Shown here: piece after piece, positions 32,853 through 33,814 of the stretch
How the letters are laid out: the number at the start of each line of letters is the position of its first letter
Numbering within the stretch: position 1 is the first letter of the stretch
Position numbers and translations under genes: made by a program
Assembly (NCBI GenBank): GCA_014763835.1
Contig: JACXUQ010000001.1
Location: forward strand, 1-33,814
DNA from: Thiotrichales bacterium
GTDB lineage: Bacteria > Pseudomonadota > Gammaproteobacteria > Thiomicrospirales > Thiomicrospiraceae
Direction of reading: 5' to 3'
DNA length: 33,814 bases
Notes under the pieces: generated by a model
Databases searched by the model: none
Seen by the model: only the letters and a program-made list of their open reading frames with translations
What the model was told of the DNA's origin: nothing

Positions 32853-33647
32853 GTGGGTAAACTGTTTCGGGCCTTGTTGCTGCAGTTTGTGGCATTGAGC
32901 GTTTTGGCGATAGCTGTCTATCTGCTGCGCCATGTGTTCACGCCGCCTTATTCCGTCTGGGTATTGGTGCTGATGCAAGCGGGCTTGGCGGCGGCGCTGA
33001 GTTGGCGCCTGCCGGTGTGGTGGCGTTGGATCCAGTTTTTACTGCCGCTTGGGTTGTATGGCGCCTCGTTGTTGCAGGTCAATCCCTGGCTCAGTCTGTT
33101 AATTTTTGTATTGCTCTGGCTGGTGTTTGCGAATGTCAATAAGGAGCGGGTACCGTTGTATTTGACCAACTCGGTGACACGGCAGGCTTTAAAAGTGTTG
33201 GCTGAAGAGCGGTTCGGGCAGCAGGGTGTGCAACAGCGCTTTGTTGATTTAGGCTGCGGCTTGGCTGGCAATGTTGTTTATATGAGTCGATTGCCCCAAA
33301 TTGAGCACTCCCTGGGGGTGGAAACCGCGCCTTTGCCCTATTTTATTTCGCGTTTGCATGTGTGGTGGCGCGGCGGTGAGGTCCGTGCTCAGGATTTATG
33401 GAAGACCGATTTGAGCGGGTTTGATGTGGTCTACGCCTTTTTGTCGCCGGAACCGATGCCTAAACTGTGGCATAAAGTGCAGCAGGAGATGCGTGCGGGA
33501 AGTGTCTTTGTCAGCAATAGTTTTGCAGTACCCGGCGTGGAACCGTCGCAGGTGTGGGAGCTAAGCGATCGTCGTCAGACGCGTTTGTATCTCTATGAAA
33601 TAACCACATCCTCTATGTCTTTACCCGAAAAGCGGGTAGCAGACTAA
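32853..33647 (+). CDS. Membrane-anchored class I methyltransferase, FAM173-like
   Basis: A 264-aa protein. Four N-terminal hydrophobic segments (about residues 2-24, 33-50, 53-73, 77-93) are followed by a cytoplasmic SAM-binding domain. Motif I is VDLGCGLAG (131-139), the acidic residue after strand 2 is in LGVETAPLP, and then come DLWKTDLSGFDVVYAF, PMPKLWHKVQQEM and SVFVSNSFAVPG. That order resembles the FAM173 (ANTKMT/ATPSCKMT) lysine methyltransferases, which have D-L-W-K, V-V-I-F-G-V and M-x-x-L blocks; this is a motif comparison from memory. GTG at 32853 is chosen for the GAGGG site upstream; TTG at 32838 is the alternative. Divergent from glnK. Substrate unknown. Confidence 0.75.
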   Translation: MGKLFRALLLQFVALSVLAIAVYLLRHVFTPPYSVWVLVLMQAGLAAALSWRLPVWWRWIQFLLPLGLYGASLLQVNPWLSLLIFVLLWLVFANVNKERVPLYLTNSVTRQALKVLAEERFGQQGVQQRFVDLGCGLAGNVVYMSRLPQIEHSLGVETAPLPYFISRLHVWWRGGEVRAQDLWKTDLSGFDVVYAFLSPEPMPKLWHKVQQEMRAGSVFVSNSFAVPGVEPSQVWELSDRRQTRLYLYEITTSSMSLPEKRVAD

Positions 33648-33689
33648 GCTTGTTCTCCGGTGTTGCCGGAAAATTGCGGCGAGAAAACT

Positions 33690-33700
33690 CAACAGGCCGG
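33690..33700 (+). repeat. CAACAGGCCGG motif copy (intergenic)
   Basis: After the methyltransferase gene, in context AAAACTCAACAGGCCGGGTAGG. The gap 33648-33716 otherwise holds a small hairpin, TCCGG/CCGGA (33656-33670), without a T run. Confidence 0.65.
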
Positions 33701-33716
33701 GTAGGCAAGTTTGTCT

Positions 33717-33814
33717 TATAGAGAGCTTTGCACGAGTGGGGCGCGAAATAAAAATGAGGAAAAAATTGGCTGGTTGAGGCGGAAAACGCAGCTAATAGCT
33801 CGCTATTAGCAAGT
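33717..33814. repeat. Right contig end: other half of the inverted-repeat element
   Basis: AGAGAGCTTTGCACGAG (33719-33735) is the reverse complement of the 17-mer near 77-93. ATAAAAATG follows in both halves. The last 29 bases equal the first 29 and contain the same GCTAATAGC/GCTATTAGC palindrome (33791-33810). See the entry at 1-98. Confidence 0.7.

Noticed and set aside
33656..33670. Terminator after the methyltransferase gene
   Set aside because: Five-base stem with no T run; too weak to call.
1..33814. Circular plasmid or phage genome, from the identical ends
   Set aside because: The cargo is single-copy essential chromosomal genes (murA, ffh, valS, rpsP, trmD) with no replication or partition genes. 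The repeat is only 29 bp and lies in a palindromic element.

Overview
This 33.8 kb window is ordinary bacterial chromosome from a gammaproteobacterium. Gene order matches conserved gammaproteobacterial blocks: yrbG-kdsC divergent from mlaFEDCB, then ibaG-murA-hisG-hisD; ypjD-corB divergent from ffh-rpsP-rimM-trmD-rplS; xerD-dsbC; glnK-amtB. A bacterial-type cytochrome bc1 complex, the short-form HisG and a lone small flagellin suggest a motile, respiring, free-living organism outside the Enterobacterales. A Thiotrichales sulfur oxidiser (Thiomicrospira/Hydrogenovibrio type) is my guess, not something the sequence proves.

Layout. 1-98: half of an inverted-repeat element forming the left contig end. 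96-1641 (minus): kdsC and a CaCA-type cation exchanger. 1838-2437: a DUF72-like orphan. 2546-8822: mlaF-E-D-C-B, an ABC-2 exporter pair, ibaG and murA, an envelope-biogenesis run with several 4-bp gene overlaps. 8890-10825: hisG-hisD. 10905-11645: Nif3-family protein. 11812-14329: petABC (bc1 complex). 14419-15777: radA. 15937-17130: FadL-family outer-membrane porin. 17200-20235 (minus): inositol-monophosphatase-family enzyme, corB, ypjD. 20453-24057: ffh, rpsP, rimM, trmD, rplS (protein targeting and translation). 24206-25957: xerD, dsbC. 26036-29480 (minus): valS and an SH3-domain membrane protein. 29656-30444 (minus): flagellin. 30520-30948: unknown Cys-rich-start protein. 31029-32650 (minus): glnK-amtB (ammonium uptake and PII control). 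32853-33647: a membrane-anchored methyltransferase resembling the FAM173 lysine methyltransferases. 33717-33814: the other half of the inverted-repeat element. No intergenic stretch exceeds 300 bp. I saw no tRNA, rRNA, CRISPR, prophage or intact transposase gene.

Three things stand out. (1) The first and last 29 bases are identical, and the two ends carry inverted copies of a 17-bp repeat, so the contig is probably bounded by copies of one interspersed palindromic element. (2) The 11-mer CAACAGGCCGG occurs six times (about 0.02 expected), in several reading frames and between genes. Its 8-nt core also builds the stems of two terminators. This arrangement resembles DNA-uptake sequences in Neisseria and Haemophilus. 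(3) The FAM173-like membrane methyltransferase lies divergent from glnK-amtB.
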